The position numbers and the translations under genes were made by a program. This document shows, in pieces, positions 22,511 through 30,275 of a stretch of 30,275 bases of DNA; position 1 is the first letter of the stretch, and every line of letters starts with the position of its first letter. Location of the stretch: the NCBI GenBank assembly GCA_000697455.1, contig JNET01034732.1, positions 1 through 30,275 of the forward strand. Reading direction: 5' to 3'. The notes below the pieces were generated by a model that was given only the letters and a program-made list of their open reading frames with translations, did not search any database and had not been told where the DNA came from. This DNA is from Basidiobolus heterosporus B8920 (Eukaryota > Basidiobolomycota > Basidiobolomycetes > Basidiobolales > Basidiobolaceae).

Positions 22511-24733
22511 ATGCCTGCTATTGATTCCAAAAACCTTCCCTTGTCCGAAGAGGATATTGACTTTTCCGATATCGAGGCCAAATATGCTTTGTCAGAGGAG
22601 AAAGGCTTTGACAACATTGTCATCGTTGACAACGTTCCTAAAGTTGACGAGTCGAAAGAGGAGAAGTTGCTTAACGTTATAAGAAAGATCTTCAAGTCAG
22701 CTGGTCTTCTCTTGAATGAAGGTGCCATCATCATGCCTAAAGCTACTGACGAAAAAACTGGCAAGACTACCTCCAAGGGCTTTTTGTTTATTGAGTTCGA
22801 GAACGCTGAGCAAGCAGCACAAGCTATCAAGCATATTGATAACTACCGCATGGACAAGACTCACATTCTCGCTGTTAACAAAATCACCGATATTCAAAAG
22901 TATTCCGATGTGAACGAAGAGTTTGTTGAGCCCGAGATCGAAGAGTTCGTTGAACGTGAGCATTACCGCTCATGGCTTACTGATTCTAAGGCTCGTGACC
23001 AATGGGTCATGTATAGAGGTGAAGAGGTCAGCATTTTCTGGAACAGAAAGACCGAAGCTCCTGAACATGTTCACAGCAGAACCAACTGGACTGAAACTTA
23101 CGTTCAATGGTCTCCTCTCGGAACTTACCTCACTACCGTTCATCGTCAAGGTGTTGCCCTCTGGGGTGGTGAAAGTTGGGGAAAGATTGTTCGTTTCGTT
23201 CACCCTGGTGTTAAACTTATTGATTACTCTCCTAATGAGAAGTATCTTATCACCTGGAGTAACGAGCCCATTGTTCTCTCTGATTCTCCCAACAACGCTT
23301 CTCTTCCCTTCGGTCCAGAAGATGAGGGTAACCATACCATCATTTGGGATATTAAGACTGGTGCTCTTCTTCGCTCCTTCCCTAATTTACCATCCGCCAC
23401 CGAGAAATCTGGACCTACCAAGATTAGCTGGCCGATGTTCAAGTGGTCTCCCTCTGACAAATACTTTGCTCGTGTTACACCCGGTCAAATGATTTCAGTT
23501 TATGAGGCACCCTCTATGGGTCTTGTTGACAAGAAGAGTATGAAGGTTGAGGGAGTTGTCGATTTTGAATGGTGTCCCGTTATGGACAAGGAGAAGAAGG
23601 ATAGTCAAGAAATCATCTCATACTGGACTCCTGAGATTGGTAACCAGCCTGCCAGAGTTACTCTTGTCAACTTCCCTAGCCGTCAAATCGCTCGTACTAA
23701 GAATTTGTTCAACGTTAACGAGTGTAAGCTGTTCTGGCATCCTCGTGGTAAATACCTTTGTGTCAAGGTTGACCGCCACACCAAAACCAAGAAATCCAAC
23801 TTCACCAACTTGGAAATTTTCCGTGTCGGAGAAAAAGACATTCCAGTTGATGTTGTCGAAGTTACCGATACTGTCCTTAGCTTCGCTTGGGAGCCTGCTG
23901 TTGAGCCTCGTTTTGGTATCATTACCTCTTCTGACTCTAACACTACCGCTAGCAGCCAAGCCGGTGCCGGTACCACTGCTACCACTCCTAGAACCAGCGT
24001 TAGCTTCTATAACATGGAGAAACCCAAGGGTAAGTTCGCCACTGGTGGCTTCAAGTTGATCAAGACTCTTGAACGTAAGACCGCCAACGCTCTTATTTGG
24101 TCTCCTCGTGGACGCAATGTTATTTTGGCTACACTTCGCTCTCAAACTACTTGGGATTTGGAATTCTGGGATATGGACTTTGAGCCATTGGAAGCCAAGA
24201 AGGAGCAAGCAGGTGTCAAGAACGACCCCGCTGCTTATATGAACCTTCTGTCTACCCAAGAACATTACGGTGTTACTGATATCGAATGGGATCCCACTGG
24301 TAGATATGTCATCACTAGCGCCAGTATGTGGAGACACACCATGGAAAATGGCTTCGCTGTCTGGGATTTCAAGGGAACTATGCTCTACAAAAAGGTTTTG
24401 GATAAATTCAAGCAAATCTTGTGGAGACCTCGTCCCAAGACCTTGTTGACTGCTGAGCAAAAGAAGAAGATTCGTAAGAACTTGAAGGAATACTCTCGCG
24501 AATTCGAAGAAGAGGATCTTTCATCTGAGAACGCAGTCTCCGCCGCCGTCCTCGCCCAAAGACGCCAACTCATGGAAGAATGGCAGGCTTGGAGAAGCCG
24601 CGCTGAGGCTGAGCTGGCCGAAGAAAGATCTGCTGCTGGCAAAACTAGCATCATCCAAGATAGTAATACTGAAGTCATTGAAGAATGGATCGAAGAAGTT
24701 ATCGAAGAAACTGAAGAAGTTCTCAACGAATAA
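22511..24733 (+). CDS. PRT1: Eukaryotic translation initiation factor 3 subunit b (Prt1)
   Basis: eIF3b is the scaffold of the eIF3 complex on the 40S ribosome, contacting eIF3a, eIF3g and eIF3i. The gene is a single uninterrupted frame of 740 residues (yeast Prt1 763). An acidic N-terminus (SEEDIDFSDIE) leads into an RRM at about residues 33-120, with RNP2-like IVIVDNVPK and RNP1-like SKGFLFIEF. A large beta-propeller follows (WSPLGTYLTTVHRQGVALWG, VHPGVKLIDYSPNEKYLITW, LFWHPRGKYLCVKVDRHTKT, DIEWDPTGRYVITSAS). The C-terminal helix (EEWQAWRSRAEAELAEE) and acidic end match the eIF3i-binding tail. Codon choice is strongly biased to C-ending and a few T-ending codons, as expected for high expression, unlike its intron-rich neighbours. 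AATAAA follows at 24765. Confidence 0.97.
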   Translation: MPAIDSKNLPLSEEDIDFSDIEAKYALSEEKGFDNIVIVDNVPKVDESKEEKLLNVIRKIFKSAGLLLNEGAIIMPKATDEKTGKTTSKGFLFIEFENAEQAAQAIKHIDNYRMDKTHILAVNKITDIQKYSDVNEEFVEPEIEEFVEREHYRSWLTDSKARDQWVMYRGEEVSIFWNRKTEAPEHVHSRTNWTETYVQWSPLGTYLTTVHRQGVALWGGESWGKIVRFVHPGVKLIDYSPNEKYLITWSNEPIVLSDSPNNASLPFGPEDEGNHTIIWDIKTGALLRSFPNLPSATEKSGPTKISWPMFKWSPSDKYFARVTPGQMISVYEAPSMGLVDKKSMKVEGVVDFEWCPVMDKEKKDSQEIISYWTPEIGNQPARVTLVNFPSRQIARTKNLFNVNECKLFWHPRGKYLCVKVDRHTKTKKSNFTNLEIFRVGEKDIPVDVVEVTDTVLSFAWEPAVEPRFGIITSSDSNTTASSQAGAGTTATTPRTSVSFYNMEKPKGKFATGGFKLIKTLERKTANALIWSPRGRNVILATLRSQTTWDLEFWDMDFEPLEAKKEQAGVKNDPAAYMNLLSTQEHYGVTDIEWDPTGRYVITSASMWRHTMENGFAVWDFKGTMLYKKVLDKFKQILWRPRPKTLLTAEQKKKIRKNLKEYSREFEEEDLSSENAVSAAVLAQRRQLMEEWQAWRSRAEAELAEERSAAGKTSIIQDSNTEVIEEWIEEVIEETEEVLNE

Positions 24734-24764
24734 ATCAAGAATGTCTATGATTACATATTATGCA

Positions 24765-24770
24765 AATAAA
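24765..24770 (+). terminator. Candidate poly(A) signal of eIF3b
   Basis: AATAAA lies 32 nt after the stop codon, in AT-rich DNA. Confidence 0.55.
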
Positions 24771-25069
24771 TTAATATCCCTTGTAATGAGTATTCAGCCG
24801 AACATTGCTTACAACTTGTGTGCGTCACCTCAGCTCTAGATACTTGATGAAGATCACAAGAATAATATCACTTATCACTCACACTAACCCATGATGCTCG
24901 TTAATTCTGGTTTTATGTTTTTGGTAGTATCAGTAGTATCGATCAAAACATTGCCTCATTGAGATTTGTTTTATCTGCTTCATCCGATCCTTGAATTGAA
25001 GTGTAGTGTGCTAAGGAAATCATTAAGGAGGGTTAATTTACGAATGGAAGATTTGTCTCCTCATCCGAG

Positions 25070-25074
25070 CCAAT
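25070..25074 (+). promoter_or_regulatory. CCAAT box 1
   Basis: GAGCCAATCA fits the NF-Y/HAP-type consensus. It lies 316 nt before the cyclin ATG. Confidence 0.45.
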
Positions 25075-25096
25075 CATCTTGCCAGGACACCAAAGT

Positions 25097-25105
25097 GTAA
25101 ACAAA
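25097..25105 (+). promoter_or_regulatory. Forkhead-type site GTAAACAAA
   Basis: GTAAACAAA is the full forkhead (RYAAAYA) consensus used by Fkh/Sep1-type factors at G2/M promoters in yeasts. It lies 289 nt before the cyclin ATG. Binding is inferred. Confidence 0.5.
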
Positions 25106-25121
25106 CCCTTGGTGCCAAGGG
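25106..25121. repeat. 16-bp inverted repeat beside the forkhead site
   Basis: CCCTTGG-TG-CCAAGGG has perfect 7-bp arms with a 2-bp spacer and directly abuts GTAAACAAA. It could be a dimer-binding site; it is not a CC(A/T)6GG MADS box. Confidence 0.6.
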
Positions 25122-25205
25122 TACCCATGACATGGTAAAAAAATGCACTTCGTAGGAGGGACCAAGTATTTGTGAATGATACATTGTACAAGATCAGTCC
25201 TCTGG

Positions 25206-25210
25206 CCAAT
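25206..25210 (+). promoter_or_regulatory. CCAAT box 2
   Basis: GGCCAATGA fits the NF-Y-type consensus closely and lies 176 nt before the cyclin ATG. Confidence 0.45.
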
Positions 25211-25255
25211 GATGTTGCAGTCTACCACCAACACACGTCTCGCTTCACCGGTTGA

Positions 25256-25260
25256 CCAAT
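25256..25260 (+). promoter_or_regulatory. CCAAT box 3
   Basis: GACCAATGA fits the NF-Y-type consensus, 50 bp from box 2 and 126 nt before the cyclin ATG. Confidence 0.45.
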
Positions 25261-25385
25261 GAATTGATATGGAAAAGTCTCTTTTAATGGTGGCCAACCC
25301 TTTCACTTCCTTTATAACAGTTCAGTTCTGCCGACTGCTTACCATCGACGCTTCCTCAATAATTATTAGATTATTTTACTAGTCA

Positions 25386-26751
25386 ATGTTTGCTCAGGTG
25401 TGTAGTTCTGTTTCTTTTGTTTTCTATCTAACCCGTCACTCACTTTGACCCGAGTAGACTCGTGCTCGTTCCACCGTCAACGTCAGGAAATCGGTGACCA
25501 ATGACGAAAACAGCATAGCTCATACAAAGCCCAAAGTAGCTCTAGGGGTGAAAGCTGTATCTCACAAGAACACGATTCATGCGAACCCTGGTGGTTTGAA
25601 GAGTAAACTTGGTGTCAAAAACGAAGGATTGGGTCGTAGAAGACACGCACTCGGCGATGTGAGCAACGTTGCTCCACAAGTGGTAAGTAGGACCCAAATC
25701 AATGGGTGTGCGTGAAACGGTTGAACTAACGTGTAGCCATGAATAGAATGCTGGCGTCAAGAAGTTGGGAAAACCCGTAGTGACCAAAGTGAAAACTACT
25801 GAAGCGAAGACCGTTGGACTTCGTGTCAAGAAACGCGCAGTTGTTGAGGTCCCAGCACCAAAGGAATCCAGCGACATGGAAGAGGCGGAGTTTTCGCCCA
25901 TGGCTGTTGATGAGCCAGAAACCAAACAAGATTGGGATGATTTGGACGCTGAAGACGAGTACGATCCTTTGATGGTCTCTGAATATGTTCATGAAATTTT
26001 CGAGTACTTCAAAGAGATCGAGCCCCAGTTTATTCCAAATCCCAATTATATGGAAATGCAAAAGGGGTTGGCATGGAAAATGAGATCCATTTTGGTCGAT
26101 TGGTTAATTGAAGTTCACGAAAAATTCCGCTTGTTACCTGAAACCCTGTTCCTTGGAATCAATCTGATTGATCGATTCCTCTCATTGAGAGTGGTTTCCT
26201 TGAACAAGCTTCAGTTGGTTGGCATCACTGCCATGCTGATTGCCTCCAAATATGAAGAGATCTACGCACCTTCCATCGAGAATTTCATTTACATGACTGA
26301 TGGTGGCTACACCGAGGATGAGGTCAAGAAGGCCGAAAGATACATGCTACAGGTGATCGAGTGGAACATGAGTTATCCCAATCCCCTCAATTTCCTTCGT
26401 CGCGTATCCAAGGCAGACAACTACGATGTTCAAACCAGAACCATTGCGAAGTATCTAATGGAGGTGACCCTGATGGACCACCGCCTATTGAACTGCCCTC
26501 CTTCCATGAATGCTGCCGCTAGTCTGTATCTTGCCCGACTTATGCTCAAGCGCGGTGACTGGGACGCCAATTTGATCCATTACTCAGGGTACACAGAAGA
26601 GCAGATGCAGGAATGTTGCAAGCTCATTCTGGATTACCTTTCAAAGCCATTGAAGTACGAAGCTTTGTATAAGAAGTATTGCAGCTCCAAGTTCTTAGAA
26701 GTCGCCAAATTTGTCAAGAGCTGGGTTGCCAAAAACGCCAAGTCTAACTAA
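25386..26751 (+). CDS. G2/mitotic B-type cyclin
   Basis: B-type cyclins activate Cdk1 for mitosis and are destroyed by the APC/C. Exons: 25386-25397, 25458-25682, 25747-26751; product 413 residues. Exon 1 codes only MFAQ. A destruction box RHALGDVSN lies at residues 66-74 (25641-25667), nearly identical to that of fission yeast Cdc13. Residues 75 to about 175 are Lys-rich, then acidic (DDLDAEDEYDPLMVSEYV). The cyclin signature MRSILVDWLIEVHEKFRL and MLIASKYEEIYAPSIENFIY define the N-terminal cyclin box; the C-terminal box includes LEVTLMDHRLL-like and PPSMNAAASLYLAR. The hydrophobic-patch/MRAIL region is intact. Upstream sites (forkhead, CCAAT) suit periodic G2/M expression. The micro first exon is supported by GTGTGT and GAGTAG borders and by no alternative ATG in exon 2. 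Confidence 0.94.
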
Positions 26752-26824
26752 AGTGTAACTACCGATGATTGATTCACACTCGTTTGTTGTTCGTACATAA
26801 CATTATTTTTGTATATATCCAATC

Positions 26825-26830
26825 AATAAA
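26825..26830 (+). terminator. Candidate poly(A) signal of the cyclin gene
   Basis: AATAAA lies 74 nt after the cyclin stop, following a T-rich stretch. Confidence 0.55.
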
Positions 26831-26884
26831 TATCCGACTACACTGGTTTAGTTGAGCTAAATGATTTGGGTGTTCTTGCGAGCC

Positions 26885-26890
26885 TTTATT
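26885..26890 (-). terminator. Candidate poly(A) signal of the PWWP-like gene
   Basis: AATAAA on the - strand lies 41 nt after the stop of the PWWP-like gene, in a tight 179-bp convergent gap. Confidence 0.5.
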
Positions 26891-26930
26891 TACATCAAAA
26901 TCTTATTTACATGGGTCGTTGCTGATGTTT

Positions 26931-28272
26931 TCATCTCTTGCGCCGCATCATCGACCTAGTAATACGACCGTCGCCGGCCTTATGCACAATCAGCTCTTTA
27001 GCTATACGGCCTACGCACCGTCGGATTTTTCTGTATTCTTTCCTCAGCGCTTTCATTCGCTTGGAAATCCCCTTTAGAGTATAACGATCGACGTATTCAT
27101 GGTGAGCTACCTCGGACGCGATGGCATGTTCGTCGTGAACGGGTTCAACCGACGATGTACGGGAAAGCATAGGCGAAGTTAACCTTGGACCCTTTACATG
27201 GGTGTCATAAGAGTAGGGGTACTCCTGCTTATTAGTTTCGGAGTTATCGTCGTGTACCTGATTACTATAGATTTCCAATTCATCGCTTGGGTTGTGTTTT
27301 TTTCGTTTCCGGCTGGAGCTTCTTGGTTGCTCTGGCAATGGTTTACTTTGAGGCATGTGTGGGTTCGATGCATCATTTGGTGTTTCTCCTTTCTCTTGAT
27401 TTGAAGATGGAACACTTGACTGTATTGAAATAGGAGGAATGGTCTTGTCCTTTCCCCACATTTTCCACATGAATTTCTTGCCTAGCTCTCCTGTTTGTAA
27501 ATAATTCAGCGCTATTACAACCCCAGGGTCGCTTAAGAAGGACTGGTGTCTTGAAAACTCACTGAATGGATACTTTCCGGGTTGGAATAGGGTAAGCTCA
27601 CTAGTCTTACAAATAGAACTAGAAAGAGTAAACGTTATTAATGAATTGGAATTTTGAAAGGGTGAGAATTCTCAATACAATTTGTTATCTTCAAAATATC
27701 GGACTAAACATTCGTCTTGCTCGAGTTTACGAGAAAGCATACTACGGTCTATCTCCATTGGAGGAACTATCTAGTTTTGATGAGTCTACGCTTCTACGGA
27801 GAGCTAGAGAACAACGTGAATAATACTTTACCATGGCCGGCCACCAATAATCTGCACTCTCATCTAAAGGATCCACAAATACAACCTCTCTCCCTTCAAA
27901 ACGCGTAACTGGTTTCAATTCCTCCGTTTTCGTGGTTGGCCTCGACTTTGTGGAATGGTTGACGTCTGAACTCAAACTTCAAAGTAAACGTAAGTACACG
28001 ATAAAGAAGCATCGATAACAAACCATGCATACTCTGTGTCTGAAGGAGTAGGCGTTTCCCATTTCTTGGTTCTCTGTTCTTGTATCTCTTGGGCTACTTT
28101 TTCGCCCTCAGTTTGTCGATACCTTTTCTCAGAAAAGGATTTGTCTGGTAATAATGTCTGCTAAAGATATATTCCCACCGAAAGAAGATAAACCTTATCA
28201 GTATTCGGGTCTATTGAAGAAGCCGTATGTGAAAATGTACTAGCATACCGAAGATAACGTGTGGGTTTCCAT
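26931..28272 (-). CDS. Fungal PWWP/Tudor-like nuclear protein, uncharacterised
   Basis: Exons, 5' to 3': 28249-28272, 28033-28160, 27832-27976, 27679-27770, 26931-27618; product 358 residues. Exon 1 codes METHTLSS. A single domain at about residues 80-190 reads RFEGREVVFVDPLDESADYW, then WPAMIVPPMEIDRSML, DECLVRYFEDNKFSI and GKYPFSEFSRHQSFLSDPGV. It resembles a PWWP/Tudor barrel (YWWP core) known from fungal hypothetical proteins. The rest is polar, with a candidate nuclear signal (SSSRKRKKH) and a basic helical tail (SKRMKALRKEYRKIRRC, ending SMMRRKR). PWWP and Tudor domains usually bind methylated histone tails or DNA, so a chromatin role is a guess. All five exons join in phase and restore the domain, but the first exon rests on splice consensus alone. 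Confidence 0.75.
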
Positions 28273-28730
28273 ATGTATGTTGTGAATTCCGATTTATGTC
28301 AAGCAACTGAGGAAGCTTGCTATCATACAAAGGATGAAACAAAAGCTGGCTTATCAGGTGGTGAAATAGGAGAACTCTTCGTTCCCCGGAGGTTAAACTA
28401 GTGGCAAAAGAAAGAGTGACAGCGATTGAATGAGTTTAAAATCAAATTTGAAAGTCAAGTAACAACCCCGCTCTGATATAAGGCCCTGATATATGCCATT
28501 AGCACTTGTCTAATGATTGGTTACTGAATGTGTGATCAAGTGTAGTGAGGAGTGTGTAGCCAGGCTGTAGTCAATCTGTGGTTTATCTGATTCGGAGTCT
28601 TCGAAAACTTGCTTCATCATCAAACTCAAACAGCACACATAAATGTTATTCGCGTTTCCATTAGGGTTTTATTATGCTAATATGATTCAGTGTAGATTTC
28701 CATGAATTAGTGTACATTTCAGGAATTGAT
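28273..28730. other. Intergenic region upstream of the PWWP-like gene, downstream of the arrestin gene
   Basis: This 458-bp gap lies between two - strand genes. It contains AATAAA for the arrestin gene (28668-28673) and otherwise nothing I can name. No coding frame is supported. Confidence 0.55.
28668..28673 (-). terminator. Candidate poly(A) signal of the arrestin-like gene
   Basis: AATAAA on the - strand lies 58 nt after the arrestin stop codon. Confidence 0.5.
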
Positions 28731-29807
28731 TTAACCAACTGTGGTCTGTAGGTATGGTGGGCGATAAGGTGGACGATAAGGTGGGCATACGTCAACGTTT
28801 GCATATTCAGGTGGCATTGCCAAAATAAATTCATAGCTCGGAAGGTCACCATCATGTTCTGGGAGAGATGGAGAAAGATAGACAGGGATACGGATTACTA
28901 TCACCTTTCTGTTTTGTTCTGAGTCCAGCAGATTGATGATGACATCTAAAGTGTGCTTCACCTGAAAGAAGAGGGTACTACAGTCTAGCTGAACATAGTC
29001 CAACGATTCAGGAATATACATACGCAGGGTTTGTTCCAGTAGATCCGGCATAACCGTCGACCATGGGCTGGAAGTTCTGGTTATTTGTTGAGAATATGTA
29101 GATGACCAACCGTTGTGAGTGCGATACTTGATATCTTCGTTCAAAGTAAGGGTGATTTTGGTTACTTGGATACCTTCTATGAGTGGTTTAATGCCTACTC
29201 GTACAGGAATTTCCTCTCCAAGTCTGTATCTTGATGACGGAGCCAGTACATAAAAGCGAAGCCTCCGTTCTAGTTCGCCAGTTTTGATGAGCGCTTGCTC
29301 GGTCTCTATCGGTACGGAGTGAAGTATACATAGAGCTTTTGTATCGTGTAGACACGAGCGGATCCCTGGCCTACTGACTTTAGCGTAGAGGGTGTATTGG
29401 ACGTGGCCATGCTTAGTAAATACCGAGTTGGGTAGATTCCTATCCAGGACAAGTTCAAAATGGTACTTGTATTTGCCATGGCAAAACAACCTAGGCTCCC
29501 CACTTAAGCCAAGAAATTGCCAGCCCTTGGAAATCAAGGTATTCTGGAAGTGTAATGAACCTAAATGAAATCAAACAGAATTATCAATCAATCTCCATCA
29601 TATAATAAGAATCTCTATAATATTACTACCGTTCTCTTTCCCATTGATTCGGACCACCCCTTCAAAGCGAAGATCGATCGTCTTAATCTTGGTCGCTGAG
29701 TAGACACTGAGTAAAACATAGCCTCTCACCATCCGACATGAGGTTATTCCACTGAAAAGAACATCCGGATCGTCTAGTACTATCTGCAGTGAGTCTCGCT
29801 GAAACAT
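28731..29807 (-). CDS. Arrestin-related trafficking adaptor (alpha-arrestin) with PY motifs
   Basis: Alpha-arrestins bring Rsp5/Nedd4-type ubiquitin ligases to plasma-membrane transporters so that these are internalised. Exons: 29630-29807 and 28731-29560, with a 69-bp intron; product 335 residues. The arrestin N domain starts SLQIVLDDPDVLFSGITSCR and includes ATKIKTIDLRFEGVVRI and YKYHFELVLDRNLPNSVFTK. The arrestin C domain starts ERRLRFYVLAPSSRYRLGEE and runs through VGIKPLIEGIQVTKITLTLNE to VIVIRIPVYLSP. The tail holds LPSY and PPEY, fitting the [LP]PxY ligase-binding motif, then a tandem PPYR-PPYR-PPY run. The ATG at 29805-29807 is chosen because MFQRDSLQIVLDDP matches family starts and no further in-frame ATG lies upstream before a stop. 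At 335 residues it is shorter than most yeast ARTs. Confidence 0.9.
28751..28788. repeat. 12-bp tandem repeat in the arrestin C-terminus
   Basis: GGTGGGCGATAA at 28756-28767 and GGTGGACGATAA at 28768-28779 are followed by a partial third copy. On the sense strand the units encode PPYR repeats at the end of the protein. Confidence 0.85.
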
Positions 29808-30275
29808 TTGCTGGTTGCAATCTTGCCTTCTCTCCTGGGTTATATACTCCACATAGCTATAATCATCACCCCACCCTACCTACCTACTATATACAGCCAT
29901 TAATAAAGCTTCGCTTATCTTTGCTAATGTTCACTTATGAAACCATTGGTTCCATCTATCATTGTCGGCTGTTGTAACAAAATCGCGGATTCCCCCAAAC
30001 ACCCATGGTTTATATCATCTATTTCCTTATACTATTGTAGATCAACATTGTCAATGATACATGTGAATAGTGTGCTTTTTGCCACAAAACAAATACAGAG
30101 GACGCCCAGATTTAGTTCACCAATGCTTCTATTAGTTACTAAGTTGACTATGTAGTTTTTGTTGTGAGATTGTGGGGGTTATTGGAAGTGATTAGGAGTA
30201 GAAGAATGTGGTTCTCACTTGTAGATTTATTGAATGTAAAGTTGACTTTTATACTTTTGTCAAGAAGTAAACAAA
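29808..30275. promoter_or_regulatory. Upstream region of the arrestin-like gene
   Basis: 468 bp run to the window end. The 5' leader and promoter of the arrestin gene should be here. A GTAAACAAA occurs at the last nine bases. I see no supported coding frame or RNA gene. Confidence 0.45.

Larger units (their letters stand above)
24734..25385 (+). promoter_or_regulatory. Intergenic region with the cyclin B promoter
   Basis: This 652-bp gap follows eIF3b and precedes the cyclin gene on the same strand. The 5' part holds the eIF3b 3' end. The 3' part holds three CCAAT boxes, an exact GTAAACAAA and a palindrome, all listed separately, then TTTATAA near 25310. No coding region is supported. Confidence 0.6.

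Noticed and set aside
23618-24460. 280-codon - strand frame opposite eIF3b
   Set aside because: Long antisense frames are expected opposite strongly codon-biased genes. The sense strand is certain.
28210-28260. Alternative upstream exon of the PWWP-like gene (frame containing STFSHTASSIDPNTDK)
   Set aside because: It has no in-frame ATG before a stop. A single GTATGC-to-CTTTAG intron from METHTLSS gives a complete in-phase gene.
30267-30275. Second GTAAACAAA at the window end
   Set aside because: The match is exact but isolated, at the window edge, and without a known gene beside it; probably chance in AT-rich DNA.

Overview
The window is 30 kb of a fungal nuclear genome. It is gene-dense, moderately AT-rich and intron-rich. 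I recognise nine protein-coding genes carrying about 38 short introns (54 to 88 bp, GT..AG, mostly GTAAGT-like donors with pyrimidine-rich acceptors). The gene content is ordinary conserved fungal housekeeping: COPII coat, DNA polymerase epsilon, eIF3, mitotic cyclin, an RNase II family exonuclease and a Vac7-like vacuolar protein. A GDP-fucose transporter argues against budding yeasts. I cannot place the species more precisely. I see no transposon, virus-derived element, CRISPR array, rRNA or tRNA.

Layout. Positions 1-4604 (+) hold SEC31, whose 5' end lies outside the window. It converges on a GDP-fucose transporter gene (4937-5983, -). A 0.6 kb divergent promoter region follows, then a DIS3L2-type exoribonuclease (6607-10372, +). 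A 1.1 kb convergent gap holds a strong G-quadruplex motif and leads to POL2, the DNA polymerase epsilon catalytic subunit (11461-18843, -, 12 exons). Upstream of POL2 on the same strand is a VAC7-like gene (19424-21496, -). A 1.0 kb divergent promoter region separates it from intronless eIF3b/PRT1 (22511-24733, +). A B-type cyclin (25386-26751, +) comes next, with an exact forkhead-type site and three CCAAT boxes upstream. It converges on a fungal PWWP-like nuclear protein gene (26931-28272, -). The last gene encodes an arrestin-related trafficking adaptor with PY motifs (28731-29807, -), followed by its upstream region.

The genes do not form an operon or a biosynthetic cluster. Loose themes are the secretory and endosomal system (SEC31, GDP-fucose transporter, VAC7, arrestin adaptor), RNA metabolism and translation (DIS3L2, eIF3b) and the cell cycle (POL2, cyclin B). 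Exon joins were chosen so that reading frame, splice consensus and known family sequence agree. Where they do not fix a junction I say so. I did not find a clearly new system. The items most worth a second look are the in-frame stop-free SEC31 intron, the GDP-fucose transporter, the DIS3L2 tail insertion, the compact Vac7-like gene, the PWWP-like gene, and the cyclin promoter architecture.
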